This document shows positions 1-6,608 of a stretch of 7,137 bases of DNA, piece by piece. Each line of letters begins with the position of its first letter. Positions within the stretch are counted from its first letter, which is position 1. Under the pieces are notes generated by a model. The model searched no databases. It was not told where the DNA came from and worked only from the letters and a program-made list of their open reading frames with translations. The translations under genes were made by a program, and so were the position numbers. This stretch comes from Spirochaetaceae bacterium (lineage in GTDB: Bacteria > Spirochaetota > Spirochaetia > DSM-27196 > PXBQ01). Location: assembly GCA_003566875.1 (NCBI GenBank), contig PXBQ01000517.1:1-7137 (forward strand), given 5' to 3'.

Positions 1-989
1 ACGACTTTCTCGACGCACTCCATGAGTTGCTCGCGCGGAAAGTGCTCGAGGAACAGAACCGCGGGGATCCCGTCGAGCAGAATCTTGTCGCCGATGTTCT
101 CGCGGATCTCCTCGAGCGTGACGTCGCCTTGCGGGAGCGGCGTCAACGCCTCGAGTCCGTCAAACGGCATCCGCTCGAGATACGGGAGGAGTTGGCGGAA
201 GTACCCGTCGATGTGAATGTGCGTGAACTTGCCTGCCGCGCGGAGCTGTCGGGACCGTTTGAAGTACCACGGCTCGATGTATCGTTCGTAAAAGTCCGCC
301 GAGAGGTACGCCGCCGCGACGTTCTCGCCGAAGTTCACGATCCTCACGAGCGACGATGCGGCGAGGTCCAAGTACAGCTGATCGTAGCCGGCGTCGATGA
401 CCGCGAACAGCCGCTCGATCTTTTCGGGGTAATCCATTATCGCGTAGATGAAGTCTTCGAACTTCATCCACTGCTGCGCGAGCGCGAAGTACGGGCTCTT
501 CGGCACGTAGAACTGCCCGTAGCCACGGTCGCCGACAAACTCGAGGCCACGCGCAAACGACTGCTCGTTCAACCGAATCTCTCGTCGCGCAAGTACCCAC
601 TCGAGCGCATCGAGGTCGTCCGCGTTTTTGGCGGGAAACTCTATCGTCCGCCACGTCTTGTCGACGGTGAACTCGAGGGTCTCTTGCAGCTCGCCGTGTG
701 GAGTGTGGTATGTGCGGATGATCATCTGATCTGATCGACGTTCGGTGATTTTTACGTCCGGTGCGAATCCCGATACGATCGCCGACTCCATGCCGGTGTA
801 GTAATCGATGTACCGCATCGACGCCCCGACCTCGTCGTAGATCTCGGTGACCGACTTGTCGCGGATCTCATTGGGAAGCGTTTCAAACTGCCGATGCCAC
901 GCGATCCACGGCTCAAACCGCGGCTGGAAGAAGACGTGAGGAACCGGCCGGCCGTCAAACACGCGAAGATTCATCTCTTTGAACGTCAT
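1..989 (-). CDS. Uroporphyrinogen-decarboxylase-superfamily protein (URO-D-like), C-terminus beyond the window
   Basis: The frame is open for 329 codons from ATG 987-989 to the left edge, so the C-terminus is missing. A Shine-Dalgarno-like AGGTG lies 5 bases before the ATG. The start reads MTFKEMNLRVFDG and is followed by a PHVFFQPRFEPW segment near residues 17-28, which I recognise from a group of URO-D-like proteins in non-model phyla. Later come a TPHGEL segment (96-101), a THIHIDG segment (256-262) and GLEALTPLPQGDVTLEEI (278-295), which fit the beta-strand ends of the URO-D barrel. True HemE enzymes decarboxylate uroporphyrinogen III, and the MtaA/MtbA relatives move methyl groups to corrinoid or coenzyme M. 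I do not see the HemE active-site signature or the His-x-Cys zinc motif of the methyltransferases, so the substrate is unknown. No signal peptide is visible, so it is probably cytosolic. It lies 27 bases after the small membrane protein gene and is probably co-transcribed with it. I am confident of the superfamily but not of the reaction. Confidence 0.85.
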   Translation of the reverse strand, partial: MTFKEMNLRVFDGRPVPHVFFQPRFEPWIAWHRQFETLPNEIRDKSVTEIYDEVGASMRYIDYYTGMESAIVSGFAPDVKITERRSDQMIIRTYHTPHGELQETLEFTVDKTWRTIEFPAKNADDLDALEWVLARREIRLNEQSFARGLEFVGDRGYGQFYVPKSPYFALAQQWMKFEDFIYAIMDYPEKIERLFAVIDAGYDQLYLDLAASSLVRIVNFGENVAAAYLSADFYERYIEPWYFKRSRQLRAAGKFTHIHIDGYFRQLLPYLERMPFDGLEALTPLPQGDVTLEEIRENIGDKILLDGIPAVLFLEHFPREQLMECVEKV

Positions 990-1016
990 TTCAACACCTG
1001 TTTCTTCGCGGTTCGG

Positions 1017-1196
1017 CTATTCGATGTACCCGGACGGTGGCCGCCGCGGCAATAGAGTGATTCCTACAAAACCGATTATCGGCGACAGGAAAAACGAGAT
1101 CGCAAACCACACCCAGAAGTTCCGGTTCTGGTTCTTCGCGCCCTTTCCGACGAGGTAACAAAAAAACACCCACAGAGCCGTTCCAATTAATCCCAT
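1017..1196 (-). CDS. Small two-helix membrane protein, 59 residues
   Basis: This short frame reads from ATG 1194-1196 to TAG 1017-1019. The protein has two hydrophobic stretches: about residues 3-16 (LIGTALWVFFCYLV) and about 27-49 (rich in Phe, Trp, Ile and Gly, with FFLSPIIGF). They are joined by a polar basic turn, GKGAKNQNRN, and followed by a basic tail, RRPPSGYIE. The NRNFWVWFAISFFLSPIIGF segment resembles a pattern common in small bacterial membrane proteins of unknown function, where a short Arg/Trp-rich turn leads into a helix with Ser-Pro. It has no catalytic motif, so I assign no function. Supporting a real gene are the clean helix-turn-helix pattern, the tight fit between its neighbours (43 and 27 bases) and a promoter ending right at the start codon. 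No Shine-Dalgarno sequence precedes the ATG. An overlapping same-strand frame (991-1173) gives a basic, non-hydrophobic product and looks spurious. Confidence 0.75.
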   Translation of the reverse strand: MGLIGTALWVFFCYLVGKGAKNQNRNFWVWFAISFFLSPIIGFVGITLLPRRPPSGYIE

Positions 1197-1202
1197 ACGG
1201 TT

Positions 1203-1231
1203 AATATAGTACTGCGAGCACTGGAGATCAA
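1203..1231 (-). promoter_or_regulatory. Candidate promoter for the small membrane protein, leaderless type
   Basis: On the minus strand, TTGATC (1226-1231) is followed after 17 bases by TATATT (1203-1208). These match the sigma-70 consensus at 4 of 6 and 5 of 6 positions. The -10 box ends 6 bases before the ATG at 1196, so transcription would start at about the A of the start codon. This agrees with the absence of a Shine-Dalgarno sequence. An overlapping -10 choice, TACTAT (1206-1211), would start the transcript 2-3 bases earlier. It lies wholly in the gap after the PBP stop codon. Confidence 0.45.
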
Positions 1232-1239
1232 CTCGACCG

Positions 1240-3837
1240 TTAGCGATCGGTATTGGCGGTTTCGGTTATACACCAGTTTGGCCGAACCACCGACCGGTCG
1301 ATTGTGAACGGCGGGCGACAGCAGGCAGCGAGGCACGGAAACGCCGGCACCGTCCAGTACGCCGGCCGTTCGGGATCACGCGGCAATCCGGTCGAGGGAA
1401 AAAGCTCGTATACGGGCGTGTTCTCGTCTACTCGGTAGACTCCCTCGAACGGCTCACCGTCTAGTGTCTCGGCATTGCGCACGGCATATTCGGCCGGACC
1501 GAGCTTGTACCGCGATCGTTCGATGAATCGCACTTCGTGCCGGAACACCGTCCATCGTGTTGGGAGCAGGCCCGTCGACGTGTCAATCTCTTCCGACCGG
1601 ATCGGCGCCCAGAACTCCTCGGTGCGAAGATGCCCGGATTCGGACCAGGCCTCACCGCCGAGCATCGCGTGAAATCCCGGTCCAAGAATGGTCGGCTCGT
1701 CCGGGATCGGGCTCGGCAACTTGATTACACCGGCATCAGGGTCAACCATGATCTCGGTCACGACGACCGGCGCATGTTCACTCGCCGCCAGACCGGTTAT
1801 AGGGTCGATCTCAACTTCGATGATCTCGGCCGGGGGTTCATCTCGGTCGGACTCTTCAACGGCGATCGATTCCATGTAGCGGCGCCAGACGATCGACGAG
1901 TGGATGCTGTCGATCCGGAAATCAAACTCGCGGAGATCGTCGGTGTGCTCGTACACACCGTCGCCGGCGTAGACGTATCGCATCGGCGTGCCGTCGTCTT
2001 CGCCGAACCACACGGTCGTCACGAGGTCGCCCGTATACCCGACGAACCACGCGTCGACGTTTCGGTCGCTCGTCCCGGTTTTCCCCGCGACGCGATGCCC
2101 TCCAACGGCCGCGCGCCATCCGGTGCCGTCGGTGACGACGTGCGCGAGCATGTCGTCCATAATGTACGCGACCGCTTCCGGCAGGACTTTCGAGCCGGTG
2201 GTTTCGTTATCATTGATGTCGTTGTGGTTTTTCGGCTCGGCGTCGGTTTCAGCTCCTGCTTCAACCTTGTCGTGCCGGTATAGCACCTCGCCGTCGGCGG
2301 TTTCCACTTTCCGAATTGCGAACGGGTTGGGACCACGCGTGCCGTCGATGAAAACTCCGTACGCGGCGGTCAGCTCGAGCGGAGTGACTCCATGTTCGAG
2401 ACCTCCGAGCGCGAATGCGCGATGGTGTTCGCGTCCGTCGCGTTCGGTCAGCGTCGAGAATCCGTACCGGCGGACGTGGTCGGCTACCCGTTCTACCCCG
2501 ACCTCGTCGATCACCCTTACAGCGGCGGTGTTTATCGACATCGCGAGCGCCTCGCGGTACGTGACCGGACCTCGGTAGACGTTGTCGTAGTTGCGTGGCC
2601 ACGCGACCGTCCGGTCGTCGATCGACTCGACCAAAGGAGCGTCGGCTACGACCGTTCCGGGGTATCGACCGTCCATGATCGCCGTCGCGTACACGAAAGG
2701 TTTGAACGCCGAACCGGGTTGCCGAGTTGCCTGCGTCGCGCGGTTGAAGCTGTCGGTGCTCCGTCCACCGACCATCGCAAGGATCTCGCCGGTTGCAGTG
2801 TCGAGAGAGACTAATGCGGCCTGGGGCTGCTCGGTCGGACGCCCATCGATTTCCTCGACGTCGATATCCGGGATCGACCCACCGTCGAATGCGTCGTCGA
2901 TCGCGTCTTCGGCTTCGATCTGTTTGTCGCGGTCGAGTGTCGTGTATACCCTCAATCCACCCGTGAACACCTTCTCGGATCCGTACTCGTCGATGAGCGC
3001 GTCACGGACGTGCTTGATAAAGTGGTGGGCGCGACCTTCGCCAAGAGCCGACACCGTTCGTGCCGACGGCGTCGGCACTGCGGTCGCCGCGGCCTCGGCC
3101 GCCGCGTCGGGTGTCGCGTATCCCTGCTCGACCATAAGGTCGAGGACAAGGTCGCGTCGGCTCCGCGCTCCCACGGGGTTGTTCACCGGTGAGTAAAACT
3201 CCGGCGAACGCGGTAGCGCCGCGAGTAGTGCGGCCTCGGCGAGTCCGACGTCGCTCACGCTCTTGCCGAAGTACAGTTGTGACGCCGCCTCGACACCGTA
3301 CGTTCCACTGCCAAGGTAGATTTCGTTGAGGTAACGTTCGAGAATTTCCGCCTTCGAGTGAGACTGTTCGATCCTCCGCGCGAGGTAGACTTCCTGGACT
3401 TTTCGGGCGAGTGTCTGTTCCCGTCCGAGGAACAAGTGACGAGCGAGTTGTTGCGTAATTGTGCTCCCACCTTCGACGATCCGGCCGTGAAGAATGTTCT
3501 GTACGAACGCACGTCCGACTCCCCGGAGATCGACGCCGCGGTGCCTGCGAAAACTCCGATCTTCGACCGCGATGAATGCGTTGGCCACGACATCAGGGAT
3601 ATCGGAAAACGCCATCCAGACCCGGTTCTGTACGAACAGTCGGCCGAGGATCTCGCCGTTGGCATCGAAAAGTAGTGTTGTCTCGGCGGCGGCATAGTCC
3701 TCGCGGAGCTCGGGTATCTCGGCCACGACATTGAGACCCCAGATCGTCACTCCGATCATCGCGGTTAAGAAGAGCACACCGACCGCGGCTGCGATAGCCG
3801 CCGGCGTCGAGAGAGCAGTGTACCGATTGCGCACCAT
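1240..3837 (-). CDS. Class A penicillin-binding protein, PBP1A family (bifunctional transglycosylase/transpeptidase)
   Basis: This 865-residue protein builds peptidoglycan outside the inner membrane. Its GT51 domain polymerises lipid II into glycan strands and its transpeptidase domain cross-links the peptides. A short cytosolic start leads into one membrane anchor (about residues 12-37). GT51 motifs follow in order: AVEDRSFRRHRG with catalytic Glu92 (90-101), GGSTITQQ (123-130), RKVQEVYLARRIE (145-157) and ILERYLNEIYLG (165-176). The transpeptidase has SxxK at Ser376-Ala-Phe-Lys379, SxN at Ser434-Ile-Asn436 and KTG at 586-588, so both activities look intact. Only about 115 residues separate the domains, too few for a large inserted OB domain. 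About 200 residues follow the transpeptidase core and hold all four cysteines of the protein (835, 839, 840, 856). I chose ATG 3835-3837 because the frame upstream encodes a basic tail inside the kinase gene, while this Met directly precedes the anchor; no strong Shine-Dalgarno sequence supports it. It follows the kinase by 32 bases. The role corresponds to mrcA/ponA. Confidence 0.95.
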   Translation of the reverse strand: MVRNRYTALSTPAAIAAAVGVLFLTAMIGVTIWGLNVVAEIPELREDYAAAETTLLFDANGEILGRLFVQNRVWMAFSDIPDVVANAFIAVEDRSFRRHRGVDLRGVGRAFVQNILHGRIVEGGSTITQQLARHLFLGREQTLARKVQEVYLARRIEQSHSKAEILERYLNEIYLGSGTYGVEAASQLYFGKSVSDVGLAEAALLAALPRSPEFYSPVNNPVGARSRRDLVLDLMVEQGYATPDAAAEAAATAVPTPSARTVSALGEGRAHHFIKHVRDALIDEYGSEKVFTGGLRVYTTLDRDKQIEAEDAIDDAFDGGSIPDIDVEEIDGRPTEQPQAALVSLDTATGEILAMVGGRSTDSFNRATQATRQPGSAFKPFVYATAIMDGRYPGTVVADAPLVESIDDRTVAWPRNYDNVYRGPVTYREALAMSINTAAVRVIDEVGVERVADHVRRYGFSTLTERDGREHHRAFALGGLEHGVTPLELTAAYGVFIDGTRGPNPFAIRKVETADGEVLYRHDKVEAGAETDAEPKNHNDINDNETTGSKVLPEAVAYIMDDMLAHVVTDGTGWRAAVGGHRVAGKTGTSDRNVDAWFVGYTGDLVTTVWFGEDDGTPMRYVYAGDGVYEHTDDLREFDFRIDSIHSSIVWRRYMESIAVEESDRDEPPAEIIEVEIDPITGLAASEHAPVVVTEIMVDPDAGVIKLPSPIPDEPTILGPGFHAMLGGEAWSESGHLRTEEFWAPIRSEEIDTSTGLLPTRWTVFRHEVRFIERSRYKLGPAEYAVRNAETLDGEPFEGVYRVDENTPVYELFPSTGLPRDPERPAYWTVPAFPCLAACCRPPFTIDRSVVRPNWCITETANTDR

Positions 3838-3869
3838 ATAGTAAAACGTACGCCCGGTTCGTGTCGGAG

Positions 3870-4829
3870 TCAACTCGAGGGAACAGCCGGGCTCTTCGAT
3901 CCTGCGGCCGGGCCGCCGTGTGAGGCCGGGAACGTGAGCGTGTACGTCGTTCCGGGCGGTGAGGTACACGTGATCGTCCCCGCCAGCTGCTCGACGAGCG
4001 ACTGAACGAGTTCACGGCCGAATCCGTGCTTGCCGTCCTGCGTCGCATCGTGATCGGCCACCCCGACGCCGTCGTCTGAGACCGTGAGCACGAGAGCTTC
4101 AGCGGCTCTCTTCAAGGAGATCGCGATCTTTCCGGGGCGTCCGTCCGGGAACGCGTGTTTGAGCGAGTTCGTCACAAGCTCGTTGACGATGATGCCGATC
4201 GGTTGCGCGAAGCGGACGTCGAGCGGCTCATCGACTATATCGTACGATATCGTGTGCTCGGCCGATCCGTACGCGCCCGCGATGCCCGCGGCGACGTCGT
4301 GGATATACCTCTGCGCGTGAACGTTCAGGAATGTCGAACCGGTGTGCAGCATTTCGTACAAGACGACGATTCCGTTGAGCCTGGTGCGTGCCCGTCTGAG
4401 CGCCTCCGCGGTGGCGGGATCGGTCGCCGCATGTTCCTGGAGCGACAGCAGACTCGATATCACCGAAAGGCTGTTCTTCACCCGATGATTCACTTCGCGT
4501 GCGAGAACTTCATGGTTCGCGACGGCCGTGCTGAGCTCAAGTTCGCGGCGTCTGCCGGCGGTGAAGATCGATCTCAGGCCGAATACGGCGAACAACATCA
4601 TGATCGAGATCACGAGTGCGACGGTCTCGGCGGTCGCGTCGTAGACCGCGGTGCCGGCGTGCCATGTGTTGTAGATCGAGACCGTCCGGCGCACCGCCAT
4701 CAGAAAAAGCGCCGCCGAGAGCAAAGCCCACGATGCGAAGTGGTGCGTTTTTCTTATCGAGAGTGCGGCCGTAACCGCCGTGAAGTACTGGATGGCCGTC
4801 GAAAGCGACAGGACAATGACTCCCAGCAT
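3870..4829 (-). CDS. Membrane-bound sensor histidine kinase, HisKA_2/HATPase_c type
   Basis: The protein has 319 residues. The N-terminal part holds three likely membrane helices (about 4-24, 32-48 and 66-86), which could themselves be the sensor because there is no periplasmic loop of any size and no PAS, HAMP or GAF domain. The kinase core starts with the HisKA_2 dimerisation motif REVNHRVKNSL (111-121), with His115 the likely phosphoacceptor. The ATP-binding domain has an N box, NELVTNSLKHAFP (216-228), a G1 box, DDGVGV (252-257), and a G2 segment, GFGRELVQSL (269-278). It ends in a Pro/Ser/Gly-rich tail. Kinases of this class phosphorylate response regulators, often ones controlling transcription or antitermination; no receiver domain or regulator lies in this window. 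ATG 4827-4829 is the first in-frame Met before the first helix, with a G-rich stretch about 8 bases upstream. It leads the minus-strand group and precedes the PBP gene by 32 bases, so a link to envelope state is plausible but inferred. Confidence 0.93.
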   Translation of the reverse strand: MLGVIVLSLSTAIQYFTAVTAALSIRKTHHFASWALLSAALFLMAVRRTVSIYNTWHAGTAVYDATAETVALVISIMMLFAVFGLRSIFTAGRRRELELSTAVANHEVLAREVNHRVKNSLSVISSLLSLQEHAATDPATAEALRRARTRLNGIVVLYEMLHTGSTFLNVHAQRYIHDVAAGIAGAYGSAEHTISYDIVDEPLDVRFAQPIGIIVNELVTNSLKHAFPDGRPGKIAISLKRAAEALVLTVSDDGVGVADHDATQDGKHGFGRELVQSLVEQLAGTITCTSPPGTTYTLTFPASHGGPAAGSKSPAVPSS

Positions 4830-4867
4830 CTTTGGGCCCCCGGGTTTTTAGCTCTCGGTGAATTGTC

Positions 4868-4896
4868 ATTATACAGGGTTTTCCGGATTTTGTTTG
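4868..4896 (-). promoter_or_regulatory. Candidate promoter for the kinase-PBP gene group
   Basis: A perfect TATAAT lies on the minus strand at 4868-4873, placing the transcript start near 4861 and leaving a leader of about 30 bases before the kinase ATG. With a 17-base spacer the -35 box would be CAAACA (4891-4896), a poor match to TTGACA. A strong -10 with a weak -35 fits a promoter that needs an activator. An inverted repeat covers the spacer and the -35 position. Confidence 0.5.
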
Positions 4897-4903
4897 GAAA
4901 ACC
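4877..4903. repeat. Perfect 8-bp inverted repeat, candidate operator
   Basis: GGTTTTCC (4877-4884) and GGAAAACC (4896-4903) are exact reverse complements separated by 11 A/T-rich bases. The centres of the arms are 19 bases apart, close to two helical turns, which suits a dimeric DNA-binding protein. The repeat begins 3 bases upstream of the kinase -10 box and covers its -35 position. A related element, TCCGGAAACC (4931-4940), lies nearer the GH20 promoter: its reverse complement, GGTTTCCGGA, matches GGTTTTCCGGA (4877-4887) apart from one T. A hairpin is possible, but the element lies upstream of both predicted transcript starts, so a DNA site is more likely. Confidence 0.5.
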
Positions 4904-4946
4904 TTCGATTCTTTGTGACGTCGTAACGCTTCCGGAAACCGATCGG

Positions 4947-4976
4947 CTGACATCGATCCGCGTCTCGGGGTACAAT
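4947..4976 (+). promoter_or_regulatory. Sigma-70-like promoter of the GH20-sialidase group
   Basis: CTGACA (4947-4952) and TACAAT (4971-4976) each match the sigma-70 consensus at 5 of 6 positions, with an 18-base spacer. Transcription would start near 4983, giving a leader of about 33 bases that contains the Shine-Dalgarno sequence. This is the best promoter in the window. The rest of the 4830-5015 gap holds the kinase promoter and the repeat elements, with no sign of another gene. Confidence 0.6.
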
Positions 4977-5005
4977 CGCGCGAGATCAATTGCCGATCCG
5001 TCAAC

Positions 5006-5010
5006 GGAGG
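5006..5010 (+). promoter_or_regulatory. Strong ribosome binding site of the GH20 gene
   Basis: GGAGG lies 5 bases before ATG 5016-5018. It fixes the start of the GH20 protein, because the reading frame is open far upstream, back through the kinase gene, and would otherwise allow a much longer product. Confidence 0.85.
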
Positions 5011-5015
5011 ACCCG

Positions 5016-6575
5016 ATGTCTGAATACATGATCTACCCGTACCCAAAACTCACCGTTCCTCGGCCGGGGATGCTCTCGATACCAAACGGCACCACGATTG
5101 TGGTGGACGCGGCCGACGGTGCCTTGACCGACGAGCTCGAAGCGACCGCGCAGGCGTTTTGCGCGCTCGCACACGAAGCGTTGGGTTTTCACGGCAAGGT
5201 CACGACGCGCGCGGAGAACGACTCGAACCCGATTCGGCTGTCGATTGACGGTGCTATGAAGGCCGAAGCGTACCGGCTTAATGTCGACGATCGGGTCACG
5301 ATCGTCGGCGGAAGCCGCTCGGGGGTATGGTTCGCGCTGGTCTCGCTTCTTCAGCTCATGCAGTCAACGCCGCGCCACGAGAGGCCGGCCGTCGCGGGTG
5401 AACCCCGCGCGTTTATGGTGCCGAAGCTGAACGTGATCGACGAGCCGCTGTATTCGTGGCGCGGCAGCATGCTCGACTGTTCGCGGCACTTTTTCCCGGT
5501 CGCCGTGATCAAGCGGTACCTCGATCTGCTCGCGTATCACAAGCTCAACGTGTTCCACTGGCACCTCGTCGACGATCAGGGATGGCGGCTCGAGATCCCG
5601 AAGTACCCTCGGCTCACCGAGATTGGCGCGTGGCGACCCGGCGACTCTCTGAACGGGCGGCCGTACGGCGGGTTTTACACCGCCTCCGACGTCGGCGAAA
5701 TCGTTGCGTACGCCGCGTGCCGTGGGATCACGGTTGTACCCGAGATAGAGATGCCCGGACACTCGGCTGCCGCGCTCGCCGCGTACCCGGAGTTCGGTGT
5801 CGCCGGCGTCGAACACTCGGTGCCGACAACGTGGGGCATCCACGACAAAGTACTCGCGGTGTACAAGAGCGAGACCGAGCAGTTCATGAAGGACGTTTTG
5901 ACCGAGGTTTTTCGGCTCTTCCCCGGCGGGTACATCCACCTTGGTGGCGACGAGTGTCCGCGCGAGCCGTGGCAGAGCGACCCCGCGTGCGCGCGCTTCA
6001 TGGCCGAGAATGACATCCCGGATCTCAAGACTCTGCACGGGCGGTTCATGACGCGGATGTCGCAGTTTGTCGTCGACGCGGGCAAGGTGCCGATCGGGTG
6101 GGACGAGGTCTGCGACGCGCCGATCCCCACCGAGACGTGGGTCGCCGCGTGGCGACGGCCGGAGTTCGGGGTCGAGGCGGCGAAAGCCGGCCACTCGGTC
6201 GTGATGTGCCCGAGCCGCGTCGGGTGTTACTACGACTACAGGAACCTCGACGACCCGTCGGAGCCGGGGAACCTCGGCGTCTGTACCGTCGACGCCGTCG
6301 GCCGGTTCGACCCGACCGACGGCGTCCCGCGCGAGCTCCACGAGCGTATCGTCGGTTCGCAGGGCAACATCTGGACCGAGCGCATCGAGTTCGGCCGCCA
6401 CCTCGAGTACATGGCGTTCCCACGGCTCTCGGTCCTCGCGGACACGCTCTGGGCAAATCGGCACGACTGGAACGGCGTCGGCCAGACACGCCTCACGGGC
6501 CACCTCGTGAAACTCACGGACCTCACCGTCCGGTACTATCCCGGACCGTGGGAGCGGAATGCCGATAACGGTTGA
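5016..6575 (+). CDS. Beta-N-acetylhexosaminidase, glycoside hydrolase family 20
   Basis: This 519-residue enzyme should release terminal beta-linked GlcNAc or GalNAc from oligosaccharides. GH20 enzymes use substrate-assisted catalysis: the substrate 2-acetamido group is the nucleophile, an Asp orients it and the adjacent Glu is the acid/base. The pair is visible as Asp312-Glu313 in HLGGDE (308-313). The first 140 residues form the usual non-catalytic GH20b alpha/beta domain. The barrel begins at WRGSMLDCSRHFFP (148-161), with the conserved Arg149, and continues through HWHLVDDQGWRLEIPKYP (181-198), PEIEMPGHS (242-250), GWDE (361-364) and GSQGNIWTE (447-455), whose Trp should line the sugar pocket. 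The length is normal for a two-domain GH20. The start is set by GGAGG. MSEYMIYPYPKL is not a signal peptide, so the enzyme is probably cytosolic, as in bacteria that import glycan fragments first. It is the first gene of a pair with the sialidase, 33 bases downstream. GH20 also contains lacto-N-biosidases, so the exact linkage is open. Confidence 0.95.
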   Translation: MSEYMIYPYPKLTVPRPGMLSIPNGTTIVVDAADGALTDELEATAQAFCALAHEALGFHGKVTTRAENDSNPIRLSIDGAMKAEAYRLNVDDRVTIVGGSRSGVWFALVSLLQLMQSTPRHERPAVAGEPRAFMVPKLNVIDEPLYSWRGSMLDCSRHFFPVAVIKRYLDLLAYHKLNVFHWHLVDDQGWRLEIPKYPRLTEIGAWRPGDSLNGRPYGGFYTASDVGEIVAYAACRGITVVPEIEMPGHSAAALAAYPEFGVAGVEHSVPTTWGIHDKVLAVYKSETEQFMKDVLTEVFRLFPGGYIHLGGDECPREPWQSDPACARFMAENDIPDLKTLHGRFMTRMSQFVVDAGKVPIGWDEVCDAPIPTETWVAAWRRPEFGVEAAKAGHSVVMCPSRVGCYYDYRNLDDPSEPGNLGVCTVDAVGRFDPTDGVPRELHERIVGSQGNIWTERIEFGRHLEYMAFPRLSVLADTLWANRHDWNGVGQTRLTGHLVKLTDLTVRYYPGPWERNADNG

Positions 6576-6608
6576 CGAGCCCACGATACCGAAGGACAAT
6601 GGCCCTGC

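Noticed and set aside
27..734. A 235-codon plus-strand open frame at the left edge
   Set aside because: It is the antisense shadow of the URO-D-like gene; the minus-strand frame carries the recognisable family segments and a ribosome binding site.
1197..1239. A possible terminator after the PBP gene
   Set aside because: Only a weak 5-bp pairing (ACGGT / ACCGT) is found, with no GC-rich stem and no T-run, and the region is better explained as a promoter.
3838..3969. A 44-residue N-terminal extension of the PBP
   Set aside because: It would overlap the kinase coding end by about 100 bases, and its residues are unlike a PBP cytosolic tail. The Met at 3837 directly precedes the membrane anchor.
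4830..4850. A GGGCCC/CCCGGG palindrome in the kinase leader as a hairpin or terminator
   Set aside because: The two palindromes overlap and leave no loop of workable size. The G-run more likely serves as a weak ribosome binding site.
4155..5015. A 287-codon N-terminal extension in the GH20 frame
   Set aside because: It lies antisense to the kinase and reads as low-complexity basic sequence. GGAGG, 5 bases before ATG 5016, and a promoter at 4947-4976 fix the true start.
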